Program-made: the position numbers and the translations under genes
The notes under the pieces: model-generated
Database searches by the model: none
The model's input: only the letters and a program-made list of their open reading frames with translations
What the model was told of the DNA's origin: nothing
Shown: piece after piece, positions 54,918 to 64,000 of the stretch
How positions within the stretch are numbered: position 1 is the first letter of the stretch
Layout: the number at the start of each line of letters is the position of its first letter
From: Marinilabiliaceae bacterium
GTDB lineage: Bacteria; Bacteroidota; Bacteroidia; Bacteroidales; Marinilabiliaceae
DNA: 64,000 bases
NCBI GenBank assembly: GCA_016933045.1
Contig: JAFGBR010000050.1
Coordinates: forward strand, 124,001 to 188,000
Direction of reading: 5' to 3'

Positions 54918-57569
54918 TTAAAATAACGACATTTGGTTTTCTTCTTCCGAAGTTCCTGTATCAACTCTATTACCAGGTTCAATATTCTCATTATCAATCA
55001 CTTCCGGCTCATCGGGAATAGTAGGTTCCAATTCACTTATCTTTCCAACCTGATACGTTGTTAATCTTTTACCTCTTGCTTTGAATCCCTTTACACCAAT
55101 AAATTCGGCTACATCAATCACCAAATCATCACGAAATTTATCATCGCCACCAAGTTTTACATTTATAATCGGATGACCAACTTTGGTTACCAACACTAGT
55201 TTTGAGTTTTTATGTTCTCCAATAATGTTTTGTGGTTTTACAGATACTTCGGCCTGAAAACGTTTTATATAGTAATATTTTTGTTCGCCATCGAAAAATA
55301 CAGCCGACCAAACTCTGTCGTTTCTAAATTTTTCAATGACCAAAATATTATCATCGTAATGATTGGCCAAATCGAAATTAGTTGTAAAAAATTCGCCATC
55401 TTTATTAATTACCAATATTTGGTCATCTTCCTGAAACTCACCCAGGTAAATACCTCGCCCATCAGCATTTAACCGTAACACCTCAAATTCGAAATAAATT
55501 TTTCTACCCCCAAGTGTCGATAATCCCTGTTGTTTCAATACTACTTTATGAAGGTCATTTTTAGTAAGTATATTACCCATCGAATTTCGACCTTTAATAG
55601 CAAGTGTGGCCATATCGAAATCGAAAACAATGTTTCGAATTCGGGGCTTCGGTTTTAACATTACCTTTAGTAATTCAGCTTCACCATTCGGATTAGCACT
55701 GAAATATACAATCTCAGATCCATCAGTACCTTGTGTAATATTATACTCCTTGTCGCGAGTAATACCAGTAATAGCAAATCGTTTTACATAAACATTACCC
55801 TTTTTCCCATCGCGATAAACTACATTATAAATAGTTCGTTTATCATTCTTTTTAAATATGGCTAAATGAATAATATTTTTACCAACAAAAGTCTTCTCCT
55901 GAACTTTTGATATAATGTACCGACCATCTTTATAAATAATTATAATATCGTCAATATCAGAACAATCACATATATATTCATCCTTTTTAAGTGATGTACC
56001 AACAAAACCATCTTCGCGATTGATGTATAGTTTTTCACTTTTAACAACCACTTTAGAAGCCTCAATGTTCTCAAAACTCCTAATTTCGGTCATTCGGATA
56101 AAATCTTTTCCATAATTCTTTTTAATACGCTTATAATAATCAATCGTATAATCAATAATATGCTCAATATTAAACTTCACCTGCTCCATCTCATCTTCAA
56201 TGGCTTTAATGTGTTCATCAGCCTTTTTTATATCGAACTTGGAAATTTTTCGAACTGGTTTTTCAGTAAGCTTAACAATATCATCGGGTACAATTTCTCT
56301 TCGAAGACGACTGCGAAACGGATCAAAACCCTTATCAATAGCATCTAAAACCTGTTCCCATGTATCGGTATCTTTTTCTAGTTCACGGTATATACGTTCT
56401 TCGAAAAAAATCTTTTCGAGCGATGAATAGTGCCAGTCATTTTCCAATTCATTCATGCGAATGTCTAACTCTCGCATTAACAAGTGTTTAGAATATTCGG
56501 TATTCGATTTTAGAACATCCGACACATACATAAAATGTGGCTTATTATCACTAATCACGCAACAGTTTGGAGAAATTGATATTTCACAATCGGTGAATGC
56601 ATAAAGCGCATCAATAGTTTTATCGGGAGATGAACCGGGAGGGAGATGAACCAAAATTTCAACACTCCCGGCCGTGTTATCATCAATTTTTTTTACCTTA
56701 ATTTTTTGCTTGTCGTTGGCCTTAATAATAGATTCAATTAACGAACCAGTATTTTTACCATAAGGAATATCAGAAATAACAAGTGTTTTACTATCAAGTT
56801 TTGAAATCTTCGCACGTACTCGTACTGATCCTCCCCTATGTCCGTCGTTATAACGTGTTACATCTACATAACCTCCTGTAGGAAAGTCGGGAAATAATTC
56901 AAAATCTTCGTCCTTTAAATGCGCAATACTAGCGTCAATTAACTCATTAAAATTGTGTGGTAATATTTTCGATGCTAACCCTACTGCAATACCTTCAACA
57001 CCTTGAGCCAACAATAAAGGAAATTTTACAGGTAAGGTAACAGGCTCCTGGTTACGACCATCGTACGATAATTTCCACTCTGTTGTTTTAGGATTAAATA
57101 CTACCTCCTGTGCAAATTTTGTTAATCGTGCCTCAATATATCGTGGGGCAGCAGCTCCATCACCAGTAAAAACGTTTCCCCAGTTTCCTTGTGGATCAAT
57201 AAGTAAGCCCTTTTGTCCCAATTGAACTAAAGCATCGCCAATAGATGCATCACCATGAGGGTGAAACATCATGGTGGAACCGATAATATTAGCAACTTTA
57301 TTATACCTACCATCATCCATTCGACGCATGGCATGCAAAATACGCCGCTGTACAGGTTTTAAACCATCATTAATATGAGGAACAGCACGTTCCAAAATCA
57401 CATACGAAGCATAATCGAGAAACCAACCACGATACATTCCTGGCAGATGAGTTATTCTTGTTTCGTCTACATCCCATACGGGTCTTATTCCATCTTCCCT
57501 AACAATACCATGTCCTTCATTTTCTAACTCTTCAGAGAGGTCTTGATCTAAATTATCTATATCGCTCAT
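54918..57569 (-). CDS. parC: DNA topoisomerase IV subunit A (ParC)
   Basis: The 883-residue type IIA topoisomerase A subunit has the breakage-reunion domain in about 40-480. The catalytic Tyr is Tyr144 in APRYIEAR, and HPHGDASIGDA at 103-113 is the quinolone-contact helix. The C-terminal beta-pinwheel (about 500-800) has no QRRG-x-x-G GyrA box, which favours topoisomerase IV over gyrase. The Ser of E. coli ParC Ser80 is Ala108, and Glu84 is Asp112. It decatenates chromosomes with ParE encoded upstream (21-base gap). The acidic C-terminal tail (EEENQMSLF) is poorly conserved. Confidence 0.93.
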   Translation of the reverse strand: MSDIDNLDQDLSEELENEGHGIVREDGIRPVWDVDETRITHLPGMYRGWFLDYASYVILERAVPHINDGLKPVQRRILHAMRRMDDGRYNKVANIIGSTMMFHPHGDASIGDALVQLGQKGLLIDPQGNWGNVFTGDGAAAPRYIEARLTKFAQEVVFNPKTTEWKLSYDGRNQEPVTLPVKFPLLLAQGVEGIAVGLASKILPHNFNELIDASIAHLKDEDFELFPDFPTGGYVDVTRYNDGHRGGSVRVRAKISKLDSKTLVISDIPYGKNTGSLIESIIKANDKQKIKVKKIDDNTAGSVEILVHLPPGSSPDKTIDALYAFTDCEISISPNCCVISDNKPHFMYVSDVLKSNTEYSKHLLMRELDIRMNELENDWHYSSLEKIFFEERIYRELEKDTDTWEQVLDAIDKGFDPFRSRLRREIVPDDIVKLTEKPVRKISKFDIKKADEHIKAIEDEMEQVKFNIEHIIDYTIDYYKRIKKNYGKDFIRMTEIRSFENIEASKVVVKSEKLYINREDGFVGTSLKKDEYICDCSDIDDIIIIYKDGRYIISKVQEKTFVGKNIIHLAIFKKNDKRTIYNVVYRDGKKGNVYVKRFAITGITRDKEYNITQGTDGSEIVYFSANPNGEAELLKVMLKPKPRIRNIVFDFDMATLAIKGRNSMGNILTKNDLHKVVLKQQGLSTLGGRKIYFEFEVLRLNADGRGIYLGEFQEDDQILVINKDGEFFTTNFDLANHYDDNILVIEKFRNDRVWSAVFFDGEQKYYYIKRFQAEVSVKPQNIIGEHKNSKLVLVTKVGHPIINVKLGGDDKFRDDLVIDVAEFIGVKGFKARGKRLTTYQVGKISELEPTIPDEPEVIDNENIEPGNRVDTGTSEEENQMSLF

Positions 57570-57590
57570 ATTGATTATATCTTTTCATAA

Positions 57591-59432
57591 TTATTCAACC
57601 AGATCTTCTTCAACAACCAGGTTATCAATAATAAAATTTTGACGATCGGGGGTGTTTTTACCCATATAAAAATCGAGCAGGTCACTTACTGCATCTGATT
57701 TTTTTAACATAACTGGCTCAATACGCATATCTTTACCAATGAAGTGCTTAAATTCATCGGGCGATATTTCACCCAAACCTTTAAATCGGGTTATTTCGGG
57801 TTTTGGACCTAACTTGTTTATTGCATCAATTTTTTCTTCATCGGAATAACAATAGACAGTTTTCTTTTTATTTCGAACCCTAAATAAAGGAGTTTGTAAA
57901 ATATACAGATGACCATTTTTAACCAGTTCGGGGAAAAACTGAAGAAAGAAACTAATTAACAGCAACCGAATATGCATTCCATCCACATCAGCATCAGTTG
58001 CAATAATTACATGATTATATCTTAAATTTTCAATACTTTCTTCAATATTCAACGCAGCCTGAAGAAGATTAAACTCTTCATTCTCGTAAACAATTTTACG
58101 TGTAAGACCATACGAATTCAATGGCTTTCCTTTTAAACTAAAAACTGCTTGCGTATTAACATTCCGGGCTTTGGTAATTGATCCGCTTGCCGAATCGCCC
58201 TCGGTAATAAACAACGATGACTCAAGTTTTTGTTCACTTGTGGTGTTATAATGAACACGACAATCGCGAAGCTTACGGTTGTGTAAACTAACTTTTTTAG
58301 CTCTCTCCCTGGCCAATTTTTGTATTCCCGAAATAGCTTTTCGTTCTTTCTCCGATTCTAATATTTTTTTATAAAGAATGTCGGCAGTTAATGGGTTCCG
58401 ATGCAAAAAGTTATCTAACGACTGGGTAACCATATCAAAAACATAATTACGCACTGAAACGCCATTTGGTGACATATCTTTTGACCCCAGCTTTGTTTTT
58501 GTTTGAGACTCAAAAACCGGCTCTTCAATTTTTATAGAAACGGCGGCAATAATTCCCGATCTAATGTCGGCAACATCAAAACTCTTATTATAAAAATCAC
58601 GAATTGTTTTAACAATTGCTTCGCGAAAGGCTATAAGATGAGTACCTCCCTGAGTGGTGTGCTGCCCATTAACAAAGGTATAATACTCTTCTCCATACTG
58701 GTTTCCGTGAGTTAAGGAAATTTCCAGATCATCAGATTTTAATTGAATAATAGGATATAATCCCGGAGAAGTCATATTTTCGTTAAGCAAGTCGATCAAT
58801 CCATTTTTCGATTGATAAACTGTTCCATTAAAATTAATAGCAAGCCCCGCATTTAAAAACGTGTAATTTTTAAGTAGTATTTCGATATACTCAAAATTGT
58901 ACTTGTAATGTTCAAATACCTCTTTATCAGGCACAAATTCTATATAAGTCCCATTTTTTTCAATAGTACTGGTTATTTCATAATCCTCAATAACTTCTCC
59001 CTTTGAAAACTCAACTTTTTTAGTTTCACCATCGCGAAATGCCTGAACAGTAAACTTCATTGAAAGTGCGTTAACAGCCTTAATACCAACGCCATTCAAT
59101 CCAACAGATTTCTTAAACACTTTTGAATCGTACTTTGCTCCGGTATTCATTTTAGATGCAACATCGATTACTTTTCCCAAAGGTATTCCACGCCCATAAT
59201 CGCGAATTGAAACGATACCATCGTTGACAGATACATCAATTCTTTTCCCAAAACCCATCATAAATTCATCAATGGAATTATCCATTACTTCTTTAAGCAA
59301 TACATAAATACCATCATCGGGATAAGTACCATCACCAAGTTTTCCAATATACATCCCCGGACGCTTTCGAATGTGTTCTTTCCAATCGAGCGTTCTAATG
59401 GCATCTTCCGAGTAGTTCTGAGTTGTTTCCAC
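57591..59432 (-). CDS. parE: DNA topoisomerase IV subunit B (ParE)
   Basis: The 613-residue ATPase subunit has GHKL motifs (VMDNSIDEF near 48, DYGRGIPLG near 78, and [13 protein letters not shown] near 110), a TOPRIM segment with [10 protein letters not shown], and the metal site [12 protein letters not shown]. The shorter length, absence of the GyrB insert, and pairing with ParC point to topoisomerase IV. The start is GTG at 59432. The preceding gap of 184 bases contains the terminator of the FabH-like gene. Confidence 0.93.
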   Translation of the reverse strand: METTQNYSEDAIRTLDWKEHIRKRPGMYIGKLGDGTYPDDGIYVLLKEVMDNSIDEFMMGFGKRIDVSVNDGIVSIRDYGRGIPLGKVIDVASKMNTGAKYDSKVFKKSVGLNGVGIKAVNALSMKFTVQAFRDGETKKVEFSKGEVIEDYEITSTIEKNGTYIEFVPDKEVFEHYKYNFEYIEILLKNYTFLNAGLAINFNGTVYQSKNGLIDLLNENMTSPGLYPIIQLKSDDLEISLTHGNQYGEEYYTFVNGQHTTQGGTHLIAFREAIVKTIRDFYNKSFDVADIRSGIIAAVSIKIEEPVFESQTKTKLGSKDMSPNGVSVRNYVFDMVTQSLDNFLHRNPLTADILYKKILESEKERKAISGIQKLARERAKKVSLHNRKLRDCRVHYNTTSEQKLESSLFITEGDSASGSITKARNVNTQAVFSLKGKPLNSYGLTRKIVYENEEFNLLQAALNIEESIENLRYNHVIIATDADVDGMHIRLLLISFFLQFFPELVKNGHLYILQTPLFRVRNKKKTVYCYSDEEKIDAINKLGPKPEITRFKGLGEISPDEFKHFIGKDMRIEPVMLKKSDAVSDLLDFYMGKNTPDRQNFIIDNLVVEEDLVE

Positions 59433-59542
59433 ACAAATCTATTTAAGTTAACATAAGTAAGACTGCGAGAGCGGTCTACAATTTGAGTCTTCCCAAATAT
59501 AATTAAAAGGACAATTCTAACAGAATTAACTTATCAACAGGA

Positions 59543-59573
59543 TAAAAAAAATAGAATGCTTTCGGCATTCTAT
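59543..59573 (-). terminator. Terminator of the lpxH-KAS III unit
   Basis: On the minus strand ATAGAATGC-CGAAA-GCATTCTAT is a perfect 9-bp stem with a GNRA-like CGAAA loop, followed by a run of T (A tract at 59544-59550). It lies 44 bases after the stop of the KAS III-like gene. Confidence 0.85.
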
Positions 59574-59616
59574 TTATATTTTAGAGGTAAATATTTTTTT
59601 AACCACGAAATATTTA

Positions 59617-60708
59617 CTAAGGCATTTTATACATAAAAGCATTTATATTCATACCGGCACCAACTGATGTCATCATTACATAATCACCTTTCTTTAAGTG
59701 GTGACCCTCCATTTTTCCTTTCAAAATCAAATCGAAAAGAGTAGGTACTGTTGCAACGCTACTATTTCCTAAAGTTGCTATTGACATAGGCATAACGCTC
59801 ATATTGGCATCTTTCATATCGTAAAGCCGAAAAATTCGCTTTAAAATTGCCTCATCCATTTTTGCATTAGCTTGGTGTATTAATATTTTACTCACATCCG
59901 AAAGAGTCAAATTATTTAAATCGAGACATTCTTTTGCAATAATTGGCACATAAGTAAGAGCATAATTATACACACCTCGTCCATTCATTTTCAAAAACAA
60001 ATTACCCGATTCATTAAGCTTTTCATCGAGTGCTTTATCCATTCGGAGCAAATCGATATGTTCGATTGTATCGGTACGAGCCACATGTTTTAATACACCA
60101 ACCGGCTCACTGCAAACCCTTGGTTCGAACAAAGCAGCTCCTGCGCCATCGGCAAACAACATTGAATCGCGATCATTAGGATCTACATTTCTACTAAGTG
60201 TGTCAGCTCCAACAACTAAAACAGCCTTCGCATCGCCTGATTTAATATAGTAATTAGCTTGGATAACAGCCTGTGTCCAACCCGGACACCCAAAAGTTAT
60301 ATCGTATGCAATGGTTTTAGGGTTACGAATACCTAATTTTTGCTTAATACGCGATGCAATTGTAGGTAAAATATCGGGATACCTGCTTCCAGTTTTTACA
60401 TCACCTAAATTATGAGCCAGAATAATATAATCCAACCCTTCAGGATCAAAACCAGCCGACTCCAATGCCTCTTTTGCAGCAAAGGTAGCAATATCGGATG
60501 TTACATACTTACTCTCTGCAATACGACGCTCGCGTATATCAGTAATTTGTTGAAATTTATCTACAATTTCGATACCTGGTAAATCAATTTTAGTGCCGTC
60601 GTCATTTAAAAAAACCCGATTTGCAAAGTCACTATTTTTAACAACCACAGGAGGAATATAAGATCCTGTTCCGGTTGCAACAGCATAAATCTGTTCTTTT
60701 AACTCCAT
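59617..60708 (-). CDS. 3-oxoacyl-ACP synthase III-like enzyme
   Basis: The 363-residue thiolase-fold condensing enzyme has the FabH-type Cys-His-Asn triad: Cys141 in TFGCPGW, His278 in LIHQAN and Asn315 in LGNSSVAT. It is longer than FabH (about 317 residues) with an N-terminal insert near 30-55, so it may accept a special acyl group and not start normal fatty-acid synthesis. It begins 1 base after lpxH, which suggests a link to lipid A or another envelope lipid. Confidence 0.88.
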   Translation of the reverse strand: MELKEQIYAVATGTGSYIPPVVVKNSDFANRVFLNDDGTKIDLPGIEIVDKFQQITDIRERRIAESKYVTSDIATFAAKEALESAGFDPEGLDYIILAHNLGDVKTGSRYPDILPTIASRIKQKLGIRNPKTIAYDITFGCPGWTQAVIQANYYIKSGDAKAVLVVGADTLSRNVDPNDRDSMLFADGAGAALFEPRVCSEPVGVLKHVARTDTIEHIDLLRMDKALDEKLNESGNLFLKMNGRGVYNYALTYVPIIAKECLDLNNLTLSDVSKILIHQANAKMDEAILKRIFRLYDMKDANMSVMPMSIATLGNSSVATVPTLFDLILKGKMEGHHLKKGDYVMMTSVGAGMNINAFMYKMP

Positions 60709-60709
60709 T

Positions 60710-61531
60710 TTATTTATTATTTATTTCTTTATCAAATTTTGTATATCTCATTAATTGCATCTGTTTACCATCCCAAACCCCATAAGTAAAATTACTAATC
60801 CAATCGCCTAAATAAATAATGCTACTATTAGGGGCAATTTCTTTACTAAGTACAATATGCCTATGCCCAAACACGAAATAATCGAAATGGCTCTCTTTTA
60901 ATTTCTCTTTTGCAAATAATACAAGCCATTCATTATCGTCGCCCAAATAAACAGAACCATGGCTAACCATATTTTTTTCACGACTGTGTTTTGACCATAC
61001 AGTTGCAAAACCAATTCCAAAATTTGGATGGATATGGGCAAATAACCATTGAGCAATTTTGTTAGTGAATATCTTTTTTATGAAATTAAATTTCCGGTCA
61101 TAATTACCTAGTCCATCACCATGAGCAAGAAAAAAACGTTTCCCGTCAATAACTTTTTCAACAGGATTGCGATAAATTTTCACACCGGTTTCGTTGGGTA
61201 AATAATCAAATATCCAAATATCGTGATTACCGGTAAAAAAATAAACAGGAATACCTAAGTCGGTAATTTCGGCAAGTTTACCAAATAATCGGGTAAATCC
61301 ACGTGGTACAACTCTTTTATATTCGAACCAAAAATCGAATATGTCGCCCAATAAGTAAATCTCGGCAGCCGAATCTTTAATATCGTCAAGCCAACTTACA
61401 AAAATCTTCTCATGTTCCTTGGGGTTTTTAATTGTTGGAGCACCCAAATGCACATCAGAAGCGAAGTATATTTTCTTTTCGCTTTTCAAGCTAATAAAAT
61501 ACTGTGGTTGTTCTTTAAAAAAATAAGGCAC
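60710..61531 (-). CDS. lpxH: UDP-2,3-diacylglucosamine diphosphatase LpxH
   Basis: LpxH cleaves UDP-2,3-diacylglucosamine to lipid X and UMP in lipid A synthesis at the inner membrane. The 273-residue metallophosphoesterase has DVHLG with Asp26 and His28, GDIFDFWFE from Gly62 with Asp63, GNHD with Asn102/His103, AHGDG near 135, and GHRH near 222. The start codon is GTG at 61531, because no Met occurs before the first metal motif. Bacteroidota proteins of this size are the classical LpxH type. Confidence 0.9.
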   Translation of the reverse strand: MPYFFKEQPQYFISLKSEKKIYFASDVHLGAPTIKNPKEHEKIFVSWLDDIKDSAAEIYLLGDIFDFWFEYKRVVPRGFTRLFGKLAEITDLGIPVYFFTGNHDIWIFDYLPNETGVKIYRNPVEKVIDGKRFFLAHGDGLGNYDRKFNFIKKIFTNKIAQWLFAHIHPNFGIGFATVWSKHSREKNMVSHGSVYLGDDNEWLVLFAKEKLKESHFDYFVFGHRHIVLSKEIAPNSSIIYLGDWISNFTYGVWDGKQMQLMRYTKFDKEINNK

Positions 61532-61671
61532 AAATATATTGGTTTTTTTTTCCTGTTACTATAAATATGCAAATTGGATTAATCAAATTTTAACCTGATA
61601 AAATAAATTAACCATTAAACTATTTAATATTTTAGCTATTTTGCAACACAAAAACAACTAAAAAATAATAT

Positions 61672-61875
61672 ATGGCAGTAAGTGAAAGTGCTCACAAATT
61701 ACGTGAAATGATTGAAAAAGCAATTGAAGATCACATTATTACTCCCGAAGAGTACGATCAAATATTATTTATTGCAGAAGAAGATGGTCACATTGATGCC
61801 CAGGAAAAAGCCCTTTTAAAAACATTACAAAGTATGATAGAAGATAAATCGATTAAGTTTGCAAAAGCTAAATAG
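61672..61875 (+). CDS. Small acidic helical protein
   Basis: The 67-residue protein is a helical hairpin rich in Glu/Asp and Lys. Segments TPEEYDQILFIAEEDGHIDAQEKALL suggest a partial EF-hand or TerB-like fold, but a canonical 12-residue calcium loop is not present. It is a single gene, convergent with porQ and divergent from lpxH. Small proteins of this kind occur in many Bacteroidota; no function is known to me. Confidence 0.8.
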   Translation: MAVSESAHKLREMIEKAIEDHIITPEEYDQILFIAEEDGHIDAQEKALLKTLQSMIEDKSIKFAKAK

Positions 61876-61955
61876 TTTATAATGCCTTAATAATAATTCA
61901 ATTAACAACATTTCATTTAATAAAATCCCATAGGAACGTTTTTTCTCTAACCTTA

Positions 61956-62981
61956 TTAAAAACCAAATTTCGATAGGTTAGTTGTTAATGAAAAAAAGTT
62001 AGATGAACTTGCTAAATGGTATCTGCCCGATCCATAAGAGACATGAAATTTATACACTCGAAATCCAAAACCCCATGAATAGCCAACTGTCGAAGCCCGA
62101 TCTTCTAATTTTAATTCCTGACGAACCCTATGGTTATATCCGGCTGCAATATAAAAATTTTTAAATGGCAAAAACTCAACACCAAAAACAGCATGACGCA
62201 TCACATTATTAAAATGGCTTATACTGTTAGACTCATCGTGATTATTTGCTGATCCATTTTCTGATTTATCAACCTCGTACTCCAAATCCCAGTTAAGTAA
62301 ACCCTGTAAGGTTAAAGAAAAGCGAAACGGAGCATGAGCCAATTTATTCGATAATCCTATTTGTAAATCTGTAGGAACAGATTCGGGAGCTTCGTCAAAT
62401 GATGAAATTTGCGATCCAAAACTTTTAAGTACAACACCTGCTGAAAATAATCTATTATTATCATGATATGCAAAACCAATATCAGATAACAATGCAAATG
62501 AATTATAATGCCAAAATTGTGACAATACAGGCTTAAAAGTTATTCCACCAACAATATTTTTAGAAAGACGTTTTGTATAAGTTAACAAAAATGCATATTC
62601 AGCAGAATTTATTTGTCCAATTTCATTGTCAAATTCATCGTGTCCTATAATAGTTCCACCGTTAAAGTTATGAATTCCCAAAGCCAAAGTTCCAATATTT
62701 TTAATATTACGTGCATAACCAACATATCCATAACGAATATCTGCCGGCATTGGAACATAATTAATAACCAAATTATTGTGAACACTATCGCCAATCATTG
62801 CAGGGTTATGAAACTGCATATTCAAGTCATTACCAAAAATACCCACCTGGTTACCACCTAAACTTCCAAGACGAGCCGAATTTGGAATAGTTAAAAAATC
62901 ATAAACATTTTCGCCTCCAATTTGCGCTAACGAAACTGAAACACAAGAACATATAAAAAAAACTCCAAATACGAACTTCAT
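61956..62981 (-). CDS. porQ: Type IX secretion system protein PorQ
   Basis: The 341-residue outer-membrane protein has a signal peptide (about 1-20) and a PorV/PorQ-type beta-barrel with NSARLGSLGGN, MQFHNPAMI and NYVPMPADIRYGY at the N-terminus and a final aromatic-ended strand. PorQ works in the attachment complex of the type IX system, which exports proteins such as the type B-sorted one at 53079. It stands between the small acidic gene and the YkgJ gene. Confidence 0.9.
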   Translation of the reverse strand: MKFVFGVFFICSCVSVSLAQIGGENVYDFLTIPNSARLGSLGGNQVGIFGNDLNMQFHNPAMIGDSVHNNLVINYVPMPADIRYGYVGYARNIKNIGTLALGIHNFNGGTIIGHDEFDNEIGQINSAEYAFLLTYTKRLSKNIVGGITFKPVLSQFWHYNSFALLSDIGFAYHDNNRLFSAGVVLKSFGSQISSFDEAPESVPTDLQIGLSNKLAHAPFRFSLTLQGLLNWDLEYEVDKSENGSANNHDESNSISHFNNVMRHAVFGVEFLPFKNFYIAAGYNHRVRQELKLEDRASTVGYSWGFGFRVYKFHVSYGSGRYHLASSSNFFSLTTNLSKFGF

Positions 62982-63059
62982 CTATTATATTTAATAAAAT
63001 TATACTCAATAAAAAACTCAATATATAAACGAATAAATATTACTATTTATTATTAATCA

Positions 63060-63551
63060 TTAAAGATATAATTCTTTCAGATTTTGAACTACAATATTAA
63101 CAGCTGGGCAAACAAAAGTATTTTGATAAGTTATATTTAAAATTTGGTAGAAACGTTTTCTATCGGTATGCGGATATTCACGACAAGCCCGGGGACGAAC
63201 ATCATAAATCATACAATAATTATCGCTCATAAGAAATGGGCATGGCGACTCACGAAACACATAATCATTATCGTTATCTATTTTTAAATATTGTTCAATA
63301 AGAGTTGATGGTTTCATTCGCAAATGTTTCGAAATGCGATCTATGTCACGATCAATAACAATAGGGCTTATACTTTTACAACAATTAGCACACTCCAAAC
63401 AATTGATTTTTTCAAATGCATAATAATGCAATTCTTCAACTTTTATATCCAAATCTTTAGGTTTTCGTTTTCTTAATTTGTTAAAAAAGCTTTTATTTTC
63501 TTTTGCATTATTATTTGCCTGGTCAATATATATCTTTAAATCTATACTCAT
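63060..63551 (-). CDS. YkgJ-family cysteine-cluster protein
   Basis: The 163-residue protein carries the CxxCxxCC-type cluster NCLECANCC near 54-62, with further Cys in ESPCPFL, YCMIYDVRPRACREYP and FVCPAVN. Such proteins bind zinc or an iron-sulfur cluster; the exact role is unclear. The start is 78 bases from porQ. Confidence 0.88.
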   Translation of the reverse strand: MSIDLKIYIDQANNNAKENKSFFNKLRKRKPKDLDIKVEELHYYAFEKINCLECANCCKSISPIVIDRDIDRISKHLRMKPSTLIEQYLKIDNDNDYVFRESPCPFLMSDNYCMIYDVRPRACREYPHTDRKRFYQILNITYQNTFVCPAVNIVVQNLKELYL

Positions 63552-64000
63552 TTATAATTTTAAAAAAGTTTAAAACGAAAAATTCTATGGTTTATTAAAA
63601 AAATGCAAAAATAATTGATATAACTTATAATAAATATTTTTTCAGTTGATGGTTATATATACTTTTAATAGTCTGAAACGTTCAACATTACATCCACAAT
63701 GCAATTATTGGTGGTTATTTTACTTATTATCAATATATTAAGAAATAATTGCAAATTACAATACTATTAATATAAAAGCAAGATGTTAAATAGACATATT
63801 GTTTTATTAAAGCTTATAAACTGAAAAATAAACGTTTAAGATACTTATTATCCAATATTATTATACAAATAAAATATTTGTAAATCAATATTGAATAATA
63901 AAATATATTTACATAATTTCACAAATAATAAATTTTTGCTCTGAGGGACTTCAAGCGGAGCTAAAATAATCAGCATTAAAAAGGGAAATCAACTAGAGAG
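63552..64000. other. 449-bp AT-rich region at the right edge
   Basis: A minus-strand -7 match (TATTTTTG at 63613-63606) lies 55 bases upstream of the YkgJ start. The rest is very AT-rich with no reading frame, tRNA or clear hairpin. The last about 60 bases are less AT-rich and may belong to the leader of a gene outside the window. Confidence 0.4.

Noticed and set aside
54918-59432. Assignment of the topoisomerase pair as gyrase (gyrA/gyrB)
   Set aside because: The A subunit lacks a GyrA-box (QRRG-x-x-G), the B subunit is short, and the two are adjacent, which fits topoisomerase IV.

Overview
The window is a chromosomal segment of an AT-rich member of the Bacteroidota, most likely a Bacteroidales/Marinilabiliales-type marine or sediment bacterium. 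The evidence is a type IX secretion protein (PorQ), a type B (gliding-motility-associated) sorting domain, a CarboxypepD-reg-like TonB receptor followed by a surface lipoprotein, Bacteroidota-only families (DUF4290, DUF5683, DUF5723), -7 boxes of the TAnnTTTG type, and many lipoproteins. No transposase, phage gene or CRISPR array was seen. Most of the window is core genome.

Layout. 1-2.3 kb (minus): a DUF5723 outer-membrane protein cut by the window edge, a lipoprotein and gmhA, overlapping end to end. 2.6-7.7 kb (plus): a small membrane protein, mutL, two rhomboid proteases and a membrane-anchored EEP hydrolase. 7.8-15 kb (plus): thyA, folA, hldE-type heptose kinase, parA, parB, DUF5683, an mltD-like LysM transglycosylase and a YugP-type Zn peptidase. 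15-22.1 kb: a MoxR/DUF58 cluster (RDD, SpoIIM-like, a multi-TM protein, DUF4129, DUF4350, MoxR, DUF58). A tRNA with anticodon CAT follows, then a YihX-like HAD phosphatase and a SPOR lipoprotein.

23.6-32.1 kb looks like a phosphate module: a PhoB/PhoR-like pair divergent from a Pit transporter carrying a C-terminal PhoU-like domain, then a TonB receptor and its beta-helix lipoprotein. Repeats of the PhoB/PhoP type (TTAACA, 11-bp period) lie in the divergent promoter region. 32.1-34.4 kb is the most accessory-looking part: a ricin-lectin/zinc-protease lipoprotein, a G8 tract, several DNA dyads, a small broken gene and an orphan secreted protein. 34.5-36.5 kb (minus): SGNH hydrolase, rimM, pyrH.

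36.6-44.1 kb (minus) is a complete trp operon in the order trpL-E-G-D-C-F-B-(methyltransferase-like)-A. It starts with a 20-residue leader peptide containing three consecutive Trp codons, followed by an attenuator terminator. A second structured element lies between trpE and trpG, and an unexpected SAM-methyltransferase-like gene sits between trpB and trpA, overlapping trpA by 4 bp. This operon is the most interesting system in the window.

44.2-63.6 kb: a GNAT-nitrilase fusion; dnaJ and grpE; a redoxin without its active-site cysteines; murA with Asp in place of the fosfomycin-target Cys; DUF4290; a uvrD/pcrA helicase; a type B-sorted secreted protein; aroK; topoisomerase IV parC and parE; lpxH with a KAS III-like enzyme; a small acidic protein; porQ; and a YkgJ-type cysteine-cluster protein. 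Several start codons were moved from the longest reading frame to the internal ATG that fits the family; these choices are stated in each entry.
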